In this document: positions 1 through 9,176 of the stretch, in pieces
Layout of the letters: each line of letters begins with the position of its first letter
Position numbering within the stretch: position 1 is the first letter of the stretch
Source of the DNA: Candidatus Bathyarchaeota archaeon
Lineage (GTDB): Archaea; Thermoproteota; Bathyarchaeia; Bathyarchaeales; Bathycorpusculaceae
NCBI GenBank assembly: GCA_009889605.1
Contig: WUQU01000500.1
Span: 1-45,821, forward strand
Direction: 5' to 3'
Length of the DNA: 45,821 bases
Program-made: the position numbers and the translations under genes
The notes under the pieces: generated by a model
Seen by the model: only the letters and a program-made list of their open reading frames with translations
Told to the model about the DNA's origin: nothing
Database searches by the model: none

Positions 1-1
1 C

Positions 2-664
2 ATCGGAGATATTACAAAGCTTGGCAAACAAGAAACTTTCATTCGGCAAATCCTTAAAGAAATCAGCGAGAAATATGGAAGCCGTTACAGCTTCTCTAAA
101 CTTGCAAGTGACATAGAAACTACACATGTTACGACAATTGACTATCTTGAAACTCTCGAAGAATCCTTCATTGTCAATATCCTATATGCTTTTGACTTTA
201 ACAAAAAAGACATAAAATTCAAAGGAGACAAGAAAATATTCTTCCAAGACCCGTTCATATTCCACTCCATCAAAAGTTTCCTTACAGGAAAAGACGTAAA
301 CGAAGTCATCGACGAAACACTGCAAAATGAAGAACTCGTTGGTAAACTGGTTGAAGGAATTGTTTCATCACACCTGATAGCAAACCAAGAAATCCCTATG
401 ATGCGCGCACCCAAGACCTTCTTATGGTTCTACTATGACACACGAGGAAAAGAAATAGACAACATACTTAGAACTGACGAAAAATACACAGCAATTGAAA
501 CCAAATATCAATGCGAAGTCTCTTCCAGAGACATTTGGAGAATCCCTCAGATAAGAGAATACATAATACTTACTAAAGAGGACCTGAGAACAGAGGACAA
601 TGTCATCTTAGCGCCCGTAGATTTAATGCTTGCAATTATCGAAAAATCAAACTGGACTTTATAG
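2..664 (+). CDS. AAA-type ATPase / DUF4143-like protein, C-terminal part (5' truncated by window edge)
   Basis: The frame is open from base 2 (IGDITKLGKQETFIRQILKEISEKYGSRYSFSKLASDIETTHVTTIDYLETLEESFIVN...) and continuous with the listed 398..664 ORF. Winged-helix plus nuclease-like C-terminus is typical of archaeal ATPase/DUF4143 proteins. Confidence 0.75.
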   Translation: MGDITKLGKQETFIRQILKEISEKYGSRYSFSKLASDIETTHVTTIDYLETLEESFIVNILYAFDFNKKDIKFKGDKKIFFQDPFIFHSIKSFLTGKDVNEVIDETLQNEELVGKLVEGIVSSHLIANQEIPMMRAPKTFLWFYYDTRGKEIDNILRTDEKYTAIETKYQCEVSSRDIWRIPQIREYIILTKEDLRTEDNVILAPVDLMLAIIEKSNWTL

Positions 665-842
665 ATTTTGGCCAAATTAACGACGAAAAAAGAAAAATGA
701 GGATTTGCGGGGGAAATCTCCGCTAAAAGCGCAAATAGGCTACCCCGGCATGTTTTCCGGATTAAGTATGATTTTAGTGCTTGCTTATTTACGTTTTCTG
801 AAGAATAGTAGTCCGTCATTTTCGCAAACGTATTCAAATCCT

Positions 843-1726
843 TTACTCGACAGTTTCTAATTCTTTGAAGGTTAGTTCAGATTTCACTCTTTTGCTGCAT
901 AAACAATCTAGTTTACATACAAAAGCTAGGACGATGGCGAGAATGATAGCTATCGGAAAATAGAATGGGAAGATGGAACTGGCAATATTTGCTTCAACAA
1001 ATAGTATGGTGTTTGCTGCGTTTGTGGATGATGATATAGCCATGCAGTAAACAAGCTTCCTTTAGTGGAGTTATAAATCCACGTATAAGAGATCGAGTAA
1101 AAAAGCATGAAAACAACGAACCAAAGGAAATTATGATAGTTAACTGCCATGGCGCTATCTTTGACTGCAAAATGTGGCCAATGCCACAATGCCCAAAACA
1201 CTCCAATAATTAGGCTCGAAATTAACGCATTGTATTTCTTTTGCAGTGCGGGTAAAGCGTAGTCTCTCCATCCTATTTCTTCCCACATATTCATCAAGAA
1301 GCTCACAATTAGAATCGGCGGAAACTCAGCCAGCTTCATCAAGTCCAGAGCATATGTTCCTCCAGCTATAGACCATAACAAGACTGCACAGAGCGCAAGA
1401 ACCAAGGGAACAAAAACAGCTACTAAAAACCATAACTTTGAAAAGCCCTTACGACTGAACTGACCGAACAAATATTCCGCTCCGCCTCTCCCAAATTCAA
1501 GTTTGGCCACTATAAGCGCGGCAATCGTTGGAGAAACGCCGCCAACAATCACAAAAACAAAAACAAAATCTGAGGGAAACATGCCATACGAAGCCAATAT
1601 CCACGGAGCATATGCTATACCGCCAATTAACAGAACCAAGCTGAAATAATAAACAATGAACCTATCCAAAATAAATGAACCTCCACCCCATGTATTGTCA
1701 GTCTTTTCTCCAGCAATATCTCGCAT
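843..1726 (-). pseudogene. CPBP-family intramembrane protease, frameshifted near 1030
   Basis: ORF 950..1726 has the EE..R motif (MWEEIGWRDYALPALQ) and the HWPH motif. The third motif reads LYHH-PQTQ in frame; the -1 frame (ORF 843..1043) supplies STNAANTILF..., restoring LYH(A)STN. Confidence 0.75.
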
Positions 1727-2470
1727 AGATCGCCAAACCTATAATGAAAAATATGATCGATGATGATGCCGTTAGGGTTATTTGGCTAAGCTCCAATGGG
1801 TTGTAGCCAGCCATTTTTCTCCTATCAAAATGTAGATGAGAGAAGAGTTAGATGCGGATATCGGATAGATGCGTGAAAAGAACTGTAAAACAGGAATAAG
1901 TTGGCTATAAGTCGTGAATATTCCAGACGTGAAGCTTGTTATCAAGGCCACTCCTATTCCTGTATAGAGCGCACCTTGCTCACCCTTAATCATCGTTCCC
2001 AAAATGAGCCCTATTCCACTCGAGGCGAGGATCGACAGTAAAATGTAGCCAGCGCACTGCAAAAGACCGACCTCTGTCGTTGAGAACTTTGACCCTAAAA
2101 GAACCCCGATCAGAAGGACAGCAATAATGGCTATGAGGGAGAACACTAGAAACGCTAGATTCCGCCCTACAAAATCCTTAAACTGGCTGACTGGCATCGA
2201 TTTAAGCTTTGAGAGCATTCCTTTATTTCTATCAGCTGCAATGTTGCCGGGTAGATCCACCATTCCCGCAATCATTACCGCATAAACAATCATTGAAATG
2301 GTGAACGTGCCTCTGAAGGGCACTGCCTCGCTTTCCGGGGCATTTGCCAAGAATACAACTTTAGCCATGATAAGCCATATAATGGGAAAGAAGACTGACC
2401 AGAAGACTAAAACCTTGTCTCTCAAGAGCTCCTTTATTACCCTAACAAATGTAGCGATTATCTGGCTCAT
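1698..2470 (-). pseudogene. ABC-2 type transporter permease, frameshifted near 1815
   Basis: ORF 1778..2470 is a multi-TM ABC-2 permease. It ends aberrantly as GEKWLATTHWSLAK, while another frame continues MAGYNPLELSQITLTASSSIIFFIIGLAIYARYCWRKD to a stop at 1698-1700, a typical last TM helix. The break is at a poly-A run (GGAGAAAAATGG on the minus strand). Confidence 0.75.
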
Positions 2471-3415
2471 TGGGGTTCACCGCTTTGTAGGCTTTTCTGA
2501 GTTAACTTGAAGAATACATCCTCAAGCGAAGGTTTCACCGTTTCTATCTTGGTTACCTTGCATCCTAGCCCGTCAAGTATTCTAACTATTTTAGGAGTAG
2601 CCTCCTCTGCCTTATTTGAGTAGATTCTGTATCCTGTTTCAGTTTCAAGCGGCATTTTGCCCTCGTTGAAGCCGGATAGGATTCCAGAGACTTTTTGCTC
2701 TTTATCGAAGTTTCAACGTTTATCGCGTTCTTAAGCCCTATTTTATTTGTCAACTCCTCAGGTTCGCCTTCTGCAAGTATTCGGCCTTTATCCATCAGCC
2801 CAACTCTTGACGCAGCTTCAGCATCTGCGCCTATGTGCGTGGTCATCAGCACGGTTATACCCTCCTTTCTCAAATCATTAAGCATGCCGAGAAAATCTCT
2901 TCGACCTGACGGATCAACACCCGTGGTGGGCTCATCTAAAATGAAAACTTTAATTGAGGGAAAAAGCGCTGTCCCAATCTCAAGCCTTTTACGCATTCCA
3001 CCAGAATATGTAGAAACCCTCTTGTCAGCATCCTTGCGGAGTTCAATTTGCCCAAGATTTCATCAACCGTCTTCTTTGCTTCGCCTCCTGAGTAGCCAAG
3101 TAAACCAGCAAAATACATCAAATTCTCCCTTCCAGTAAGCAATGTAGAAGAAAAGTTTTCTTGGGGAATATAGGCGACAAGTTCTTTTGCTCTCTCAGGA
3201 GGTTTACCGTAAATTTCCACCCTTCCACTAGTTGGAAGTCTCACCGAAGCAATTATAGACGTAAGCGTGGTTTTACCCGAGCCATTTGGTCCCATTAAGG
3301 CATAAAATTCGCCCTCCTCAATTTCCAGATTCACACCCCTAAGAACCTCAATGTCACCATATTTTTTCGTCAAATTTTGCACGAGAATAGCATTTTCAAT
3401 TCTCATATTCTTCAA
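2467..3415 (-). pseudogene. ABC transporter ATP-binding protein, two frameshifts (~3045 and ~2695)
   Basis: Three overlapping ORFs (2936..3415, 2586..2996, 2467..2655) together give Walker A GPNGSGKTT, signature-like VSTYSGGMRKRLEIG, Walker B VFILDEPTTGVDP, H-loop MTTHIGADAE, and a C-terminal domain GKMPLETETGYRIYSNKAEEATPKIVRILDGLG. Bridging needs two frame changes. Confidence 0.8.
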
Positions 3416-3834
3416 AGCGTTCCCCGCCTTAAACTAAATACCAAATTTGGCAGAATGACGAGAAAGTAAGGAAAGCGGTAACTTCCTCAAACACCCAAAC
3501 CAAATCTGACTGAAATTTATTATACATATCTATTTAATTTTTTCGTAAACCATCAAAATCATAACAATTTTGACTTTTACAGGTTAAAGCAAGTTTGCCC
3601 GACTTCCGGAAAACTCCATTTAGTTACGCTTAAGGGAGGCGATGTCACAATTGAACATTTAAAGCATTTCCAAGCCCTCAGTTCACTTCTGTGGTGTTTT
3701 AGATTTTTCAACCTACTGCTTTTCTACGCGCAACATGCAAAGGCGGTTTATCGCTTCAAACACACTACGCATGCTCTAAGCGCACAAAAAATTATTTATT
3801 TTTGGACTGGCGTCATGGTTGACGATGAGGAATT

Positions 3835-4587
3835 ATGAGCTATTTGTTGGAGGTTGAAGATCTAAAAGTTGAATTGGGGGATAGGCTTGTACTTGAGGAT
3901 GTAAGCTTCGGGCTTAGAAGCGGCGAGATTCATGTTCTCTTTGGGCCTAATGGTTCTGGGAAAACAACTCTGGTTGGCGCCATAGCTGGGTTACCAACAT
4001 ATAGGGTTGTTTCTGGCAGAATACTTTTCATGAATGAAGATATTACGAACAAAAGTGTCGAGGAAAGGGCGAAGCTTGGGATTAGTGTGGGTTTTCAGAA
4101 CCCGCCTGAAATCACAGGCGTAAAACTTGAGGATCTTCTGAAGCTTTGTCTGGGCAAAAGCCGGAGAGATGAATTCAGCATGGATGAAATACGCCTCATA
4201 GAGTCTTTTAAGCTTAAGGATTTCCTAAAGAGAGAAACTCATGTAGGCTTCTCCGGAGGTGAAAGGAAAAGGTCTGAAATCTTGCAGCTGTTGTTTTTAA
4301 AGCCTAAAATATTGCTTTTGGACGAACCTGATTCAGGAGTTGATGTTGAAAGCTTAAAGCTTATCACGGGCGAAATCCAGCGGTATATCGACTCCAGCGG
4401 AGCCTCAGCGCTCATTATAACCCATAAAGGTGACATACTGGATTACATCAACGCAAAGTACGGCTGTGTGTTGCTCAACGGCAAAATTCACTGCTTTGCA
4501 GATCCTATGCGTGTTTTTGAAGACATCAAACGAGAGGGGTACGAAGGCTGCGTTAAATGCCAACTGAAAAGTGAGAAGAAGTGGTAG
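3835..4587 (+). CDS. sufC: Fe-S cluster assembly ATPase SufC (SmsC-like)
   Basis: SufC-type ABC ATPase: GPNGSGKTTL, GFSGGERKRSEILQ, LLLDEPDSGVDV. Preceded by a GAGG Shine-Dalgarno. Coupled to a SufB-type gene. Confidence 0.92.
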   Translation: MSYLLEVEDLKVELGDRLVLEDVSFGLRSGEIHVLFGPNGSGKTTLVGAIAGLPTYRVVSGRILFMNEDITNKSVEERAKLGISVGFQNPPEITGVKLEDLLKLCLGKSRRDEFSMDEIRLIESFKLKDFLKRETHVGFSGGERKRSEILQLLFLKPKILLLDEPDSGVDVESLKLITGEIQRYIDSSGASALIITHKGDILDYINAKYGCVLLNGKIHCFADPMRVFEDIKREGYEGCVKCQLKSEKKW

Positions 4588-5708
4588 ATTTGGCTGAAAA
4601 AGGCGACTTAAAAAGCATACCTCACGAGATTCTTGAGGAAGCCTATAAAGCTGGAGCCGCAAGTGATGATAAGCGAGCCGGAACCTTTTTCCACATAGAC
4701 CAGTCAACGGTATACTCGAAGGTAAACGAATTATTCAAAGGAAAAATAGAACTCATGGACATAAAGGATGCACTGCAAGAATACCCGTGGCTTAGCAGTT
4801 ATATGTGGAGGACAATACAAAAAGAGAAGGACGAATTCACAAGAAGGGTTGCTGAAGACTTCAGCGGAGGCTACTTTTTAAGGATTCTACCTAACACTGA
4901 GGTGATATTCCCTCTCCAATCATGTTTAGTGATAACACAGGAAAACTTAGAGCAACGCTTACACAACATTATAATCGCAGAGGAAAACTCAAAAGTTCAC
5001 CTAATAACAAGTTGTCTTCAACATTCCACCGCGACAGCTGCAACTCACATAGGAGTAACCGAGATCTACGTTAAACGTGGAGCCTACTTAAACTCAACAA
5101 TGGTGCACCAGTGGAGAGAAGAAACTGTTGTAAGACCTAGAACCGCAGCACTAATAGAGGAAAACGGAACTTTCGTCTCCAATTACATTTGCTTAAAACC
5201 TGTAAGAGACGTGCAAATGTATCCCGTGGCTTATTGTAAAGGGAACGGCTCAAAAGCGATTTTAAACAGCATATTGTATGGACATAGGAACACCTTCATG
5301 GACATCGGATCAAAGGCCATTCTTGATGGTAGGGAAAGCCGAGCTGAAATGATCAGTAGGGCAGTGACTAGAGAAGGCTCAAAAATAATTGTTAGAGGCT
5401 CTATTGAGGGAAACGGGCAGGAGTGCAGAGGACACTTGGAATGCAAGGGACTTATCCTCGACGATGAATCATTTATGCAATCTATCCCGGAATTGACTGC
5501 ACGAAGCAAAAGCATAGAAATAACCCATGAAGCCGCAGTAGGCAAGATATCCGATAAAGAAATTGTCTATTTGATGACGAGAAGGCTCTCTAAGGAACAG
5601 GCAGTATCCCTAATCGTAAGAGGTTTTATGGATGCAAGCATAATGGGACTCCCAGAAGCCCTAACCACCGAAATCTCTAGAATAATTGAAATTGCAGCCA
5701 AATCCTAA
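4581..5708 (+). CDS. sufB: Fe-S cluster assembly scaffold SufB/SufD family (SmsB-like)
   Basis: SufBD core: GSKAILNSILYGHRNTFMDIGSKAILDGRESRAEMISRAV and ECRGHLECKGLILDDES...HEAAVGKISDKEIVYLMTRRLSKEQAVSLIVRGF. GTG start overlapping sufC. Confidence 0.9.
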   Translation: MVDLAEKGDLKSIPHEILEEAYKAGAASDDKRAGTFFHIDQSTVYSKVNELFKGKIELMDIKDALQEYPWLSSYMWRTIQKEKDEFTRRVAEDFSGGYFLRILPNTEVIFPLQSCLVITQENLEQRLHNIIIAEENSKVHLITSCLQHSTATAATHIGVTEIYVKRGAYLNSTMVHQWREETVVRPRTAALIEENGTFVSNYICLKPVRDVQMYPVAYCKGNGSKAILNSILYGHRNTFMDIGSKAILDGRESRAEMISRAVTREGSKIIVRGSIEGNGQECRGHLECKGLILDDESFMQSIPELTARSKSIEITHEAAVGKISDKEIVYLMTRRLSKEQAVSLIVRGFMDASIMGLPEALTTEISRIIEIAAKS

Positions 5709-5861
5709 AAGCTAGGCATTAAAACTGCAAAAACACATAAACCCACTCTTTTAGCCCACTGTTAATAAAAAAGGTAAATTTCACAAGGGATTTCTCCATT
5801 AAAAACGTAAATGGATCCACCCTAGCATCCCTTTTATTGATTATTGAGAAAGTGTTTCTCG

Positions 5862-6572
5862 TTATTTCTTTCGCTCTAACTTTTCAACTTTATAATGTTT
5901 TCCCAGATAAACTATATCTGTCATGCCTACAAAAAGTCCTGTTTCTACAACTCCTGGAATTGCTTTAATTTTTCTTTCCAGTTCAGCGGGGTTTTTTATA
6001 AGTCCGAAGTAAGCGTCTATAATGAAGTTGCCGTTGTCGGTTACAACTGGTCCAACCTTTCCCGCGCCTTCTCTTATCTGAGGCTTTCCTCCCAACGCTT
6101 TTATTTTTAGCGTTACGTGGCTAACGGCGAAGGGTAAGACTTCTATTGGGACTGGTTGACTGTTTTCTCCCAAAATTTTGGCTTTTTTCCTCTCGTCTGC
6201 AATTATTATTAGAGTTTCGGATGCGGAGGCAACAATTTTCTCGCGGGCAAGTGCTCCCCCCATGCCCTTAATCAAGTTTAGCGCTTCGTCTATTTGGTCA
6301 GCTCCATCTATTGTCAAGTCTAGCCGCGGGTTTTCATCTAAAATTGTTGTCGGAATCCCGTATCTAACAGCCAACATTAACGTTTGGTAAGATGTTGGAA
6401 CAGCCTTAACGCGTAAATTTTCAAGTTTTATTTTTTTGCCCAATTCTTCAACTGCGTAAGCAATGGTGCTTCCGCTTCCCAAACCTATTACACAGTTATC
6501 CTCAACATGTTTAACGGCTTCTAAGGCTGCATTTTTCTTTGCTTTCTCAACCCAATTGTTTTCATGTTTCAA
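5862..6572 (-). CDS. rpiA: Ribose-5-phosphate isomerase A
   Basis: IGLGSGSTI, AVPTSYQT, LDLTIDGADQID, KGMGGALAREKIVA motifs. Confidence 0.95.
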   Translation of the reverse strand: MKHENNWVEKAKKNAALEAVKHVEDNCVIGLGSGSTIAYAVEELGKKIKLENLRVKAVPTSYQTLMLAVRYGIPTTILDENPRLDLTIDGADQIDEALNLIKGMGGALAREKIVASASETLIIIADERKKAKILGENSQPVPIEVLPFAVSHVTLKIKALGGKPQIREGAGKVGPVVTDNGNFIIDAYFGLIKNPAELERKIKAIPGVVETGLFVGMTDIVYLGKHYKVEKLERKK

Positions 6573-7272
6573 TTTCCATCTGCCCCAGTCTTTCCAAGAC
6601 TTTTTCCACTTCAGCCCTAATTTCTTCTATGCGCTTTTCTGCCTCGGTTATAGGGCTTGGCTTAGCCACAGGAGGTTTTCGCTTTTTCTTGACCACTGCT
6701 TTTTCTTCAGCAGCCTCTTTTTCTGTTTCTTCTTCAACTGTTGGAGTTGGTTTCGCAGCGGGTATTGCTATCTCTTTTATGGGTTTAACCTCAACCCGCG
6801 AGCGCAACTCCTCAATTTTAGTGTTTATTTCGTCGAAACGTTCGCTGAAAAGTTTCACTAGGTCTTCTTGCATGGCTTCAAGCTCGTGCAAGGCAACTAG
6901 AGACTCGTCTTTTGAAATGGCTTCGTTCACGGCCATAATCCTAGCTTTATAAGTTTGTGCAAGCCTTTCACGTTCCTCTTCGGTTATTTTGCCTTCCGCG
7001 TGCGCTTCATAAAGCCTCCTAATGGCGTCGCTTAAAATCTCCCTTTCCAAATCCAATATTCTAAGCTCTTCCTTAGCCCTCTTAGCCTCTTCAGCAGAAA
7101 TTGTCTTCACAACTTTAAATGGTAAACTTTTCAGTTCAGTTTCCCCTCTTTCCTCTAAAGGCTTTTCCTCCTTTTTTCCACCATTTTTCACCATAGCATA
7201 AACAATAATGAAACATGCGACAATAACCCCTACAATTACAAACACGAAAGTTAGCGGCTCGTCAAACGCCAA
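6562..7272 (-). CDS. Membrane-anchored coiled-coil protein of unknown function
   Basis: One N-terminal TM helix (LTFVFVIVGVIVACFIIVYAMV), then long charged coiled-coil with a PxP/EE-rich linker; overlaps the rpiA start. Confidence 0.7.
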   Translation of the reverse strand: MAFDEPLTFVFVIVGVIVACFIIVYAMVKNGGKKEEKPLEERGETELKSLPFKVVKTISAEEAKRAKEELRILDLEREILSDAIRRLYEAHAEGKITEEERERLAQTYKARIMAVNEAISKDESLVALHELEAMQEDLVKLFSERFDEINTKIEELRSRVEVKPIKEIAIPAAKPTPTVEEETEKEAAEEKAVVKKKRKPPVAKPSPITEAEKRIEEIRAEVEKVLERLGQMEIET

Positions 7273-7402
7273 AAGCGTTTCCCTCTAACACTTCATTAAC
7301 AATTTATGGATATTATGGATATATAAATTATCCAACCAGCCGCTTAAATCGCTTAACACAACCATCACTAACAAAAGTTTAAGAAAAACATAGAAAAATG
7401 AA

Positions 7403-7488
7403 GCCTCGGGCGGGATTTGAACCCGCGACCACCGCCTCTCTGGAAATGTTTACCAAGGCGATGCCCCACCAGGCTAGGCCACCGAGGC
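7403..7488 (-). tRNA. tRNA-Thr(GGT) with a 13-nt intron
   Basis: Minus strand folds as GCCTCGG...CCGAGGC acceptor, GCGGG-TTCAAAT-CCCGC T-arm, anticodon stem TCGCC/GGCGG. Mature loop is TT-GGT-A-A after removal of AACATTTCCAGAG (7438..7450) between positions 37 and 38. Confidence 0.88.
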
Positions 7489-7596
7489 GCATCTTCAGCA
7501 TTATTTACACAACTATTTTTTAAAGAGTTTCGCAGATAAACGCCTAAAAACAAATAATTTATTATTAAGGTTTTCATGCAAATGATGACTAGAAAA

Positions 7597-7680
7597 GCGG
7601 GGGTCGCCAAGCCTGGTCAAAGGCGCAAGGCTTAGGACCTTGTCCCATAGGGGTTCGTGGGTTCAAATCCCACCCCCCGC
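7597..7680 (+). tRNA. tRNA-Leu(TAG)
   Basis: GCGGGGG/CCCCCGC acceptor, CAAGG-CTTAGGA-CCTTG anticodon arm, long class II variable arm, GTGGG-TTCAAAT-CCCAC T-arm. Confidence 0.93.
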
Positions 7681-7765
7681 ACTAATTTACCTAGGCGTAT
7701 TGGGATGGTAATCGCTTTTGTGTGTGGAAACTTGATTTAAATATGCGCGGGGTAATGTTTTTGCG

Positions 7766-7933
7766 GTGGGCTTTCTTTTTCAGAAAGGTTTGCTTACAAT
7801 CAATTGCTGGTTAATGTGGGACTGCGCTTTGCATGGTATTAGGAAACCCTATTTGTCAACGGTACTTTCAGGATTTCTAGGTGTTTTACTAGTTTTAGGC
7901 GCCTCATTTGCCACTTGTAAAAGTTATGGCTAA
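7766..7933 (+). CDS. Possible small single-TM protein (55 aa)
   Basis: GTG-started ORF VGFLFQKGLLTINCWLMWDCALHGIRKPYLSTVLSGFLGVLLVLGASFATCKSYG, with an AT-rich TATA-like element (ttaaatat) about 20-30 bp upstream. Not in the supplied ORF list; no family recognised. Confidence 0.3.
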   Translation: MGFLFQKGLLTINCWLMWDCALHGIRKPYLSTVLSGFLGVLLVLGASFATCKSYG

Positions 7934-7948
7934 GCCTGCCCAATTAGC

Positions 7949-8668
7949 TTATTCTCTGCTTGCAAGTATCACTATGTAGTCTGCGGTATCAGCGCACATG
8001 TCCGCGGCATGTTCAATGAACTCTACTAGGTCGTCGAATATAACCATGGAGCCGCTGTCCATTTCATTTGCGTATTTAATGAACAAAGTCTTAGTTTTGA
8101 GGTATTCGTCGTCTATTTTCTTTTCAATTTCTTCAACTTTTTTCGCTCCGTTAATGGCGCCTGCAGAGTCCACTGCGATTTTTTCTATGCTTCCTCGCAA
8201 AGCGTGGGCGCAGTCCACCAAAATTGAGGTTGCATTGGTTGTGTTCTCCCAAAGTTCTTTTGGAATCTTGGCGCCTTCAAGCATTTTGATACATCTTGCC
8301 GCGTCCTTGACGTGATCTGCAATGGTGTCAATCCTTTTTACAAGATGCATGAGATCTTCACGGTACTCTGCGAATAGAGCTACGCCTCTTGAGAGCTCTT
8401 TGAAAACCTCTGTTCTCAAGCTGTCCACTTCTTTCTCTACTTTGAAAAGGTTATCGATGTGCTGCATGGCTTCTTTCCTATTGTTTTCTAACATTTTCTG
8501 CATTGCTTGGTGAAGCAAAGTTACTGTGTCAAGGGCTTTTGTTATTTGTTCTTGAGCCAAGTCTAAGGCCCTGGTTCTCCGTCTCCTTTCAAACCACGCG
8601 TAACTCTTCTTCTCCAAATTCTCATCTCCAACAATAAGTTTGAAGATAAGCTTAATAACACTTCGCAA
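7949..8668 (-). CDS. PhoU-like / DUF47 (TIGR00153-type) phosphate transport regulator
   Basis: All-helical DUF47-type pattern: MHLVKRIDTIADHVKDAARCIKML ... DLVEFIEHAADMCADTADYIVILA. Confidence 0.8.
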   Translation of the reverse strand: MRSVIKLIFKLIVGDENLEKKSYAWFERRRRTRALDLAQEQITKALDTVTLLHQAMQKMLENNRKEAMQHIDNLFKVEKEVDSLRTEVFKELSRGVALFAEYREDLMHLVKRIDTIADHVKDAARCIKMLEGAKIPKELWENTTNATSILVDCAHALRGSIEKIAVDSAGAINGAKKVEEIEKKIDDEYLKTKTLFIKYANEMDSGSMVIFDDLVEFIEHAADMCADTADYIVILASRE

Positions 8669-8678
8669 AATAAAGGAA

Positions 8679-9143
8679 CTAATGCTTCTCCTTTTCAGCT
8701 ACCCAATAGGCTTTCGCTTCGCCTTTCCCATCCACTACAAACTCTTTTTTAAAGAGTGGCGCCTCTTTCTTGTATCTTTCAACAGCTTCTCTCAAAACTG
8801 GAAAAACATTTTCCCTATGAGAGCCTGCCACTAGAACATAAACCAGGTCTTCGCCTACGGAAAACTCTCCTAGAAAATGATGAATTTGAACATCCACAAT
8901 TCCCTCACGCTTCTTTAGGTCTTGGCATATGGTTGAAAGCACCTCGTTTGCCTTTTCTTCATAAGCTTCTATCTCCAATTTTTGCACTTTTTCCCCGTCT
9001 TCATTTTCGCCCCGAACTACCCCCACGAACATGGCGATGGCCCCGGCCTTTTTGAAATTTTCCTCTTTCTTAACCATCTCGATTAAGCTTTCAAGAGGGA
9101 AAGAACCCTTTGCGTGAACACACCCATTGGACATGCACTTCAT
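8679..9143 (-). CDS. moaE: Molybdopterin synthase catalytic subunit MoaE
   Basis: GAIAMFVGVVRGENEDGEKVQKLEIEAYEEKA, IHHFLGEFSVGEDLVYVLVAGSHRENVF, PLFKKEFVVDGKGEAKAYWV. Confidence 0.92.
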   Translation of the reverse strand: MKCMSNGCVHAKGSFPLESLIEMVKKEENFKKAGAIAMFVGVVRGENEDGEKVQKLEIEAYEEKANEVLSTICQDLKKREGIVDVQIHHFLGEFSVGEDLVYVLVAGSHRENVFPVLREAVERYKKEAPLFKKEFVVDGKGEAKAYWVAEKEKH

Positions 9144-9176
9144 CCCATGCTAAATGGAATACTTTTGGCTTAATAT

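Noticed and set aside
3815-3838. Seven-codon ORF (MVDDEEL) whose TGA overlaps the sufC ATG, as a possible leader peptide
   Set aside because: The likely TATA (ttatttat ~3793-3800) would put transcription start near or downstream of 3815, so the mini-ORF is probably not transcribed. Too short to support.
7368-7610. 80-aa minus-strand ORF
   Set aside because: It runs through the tRNA-Thr gene and overlaps the start of tRNA-Leu; a chance open frame.
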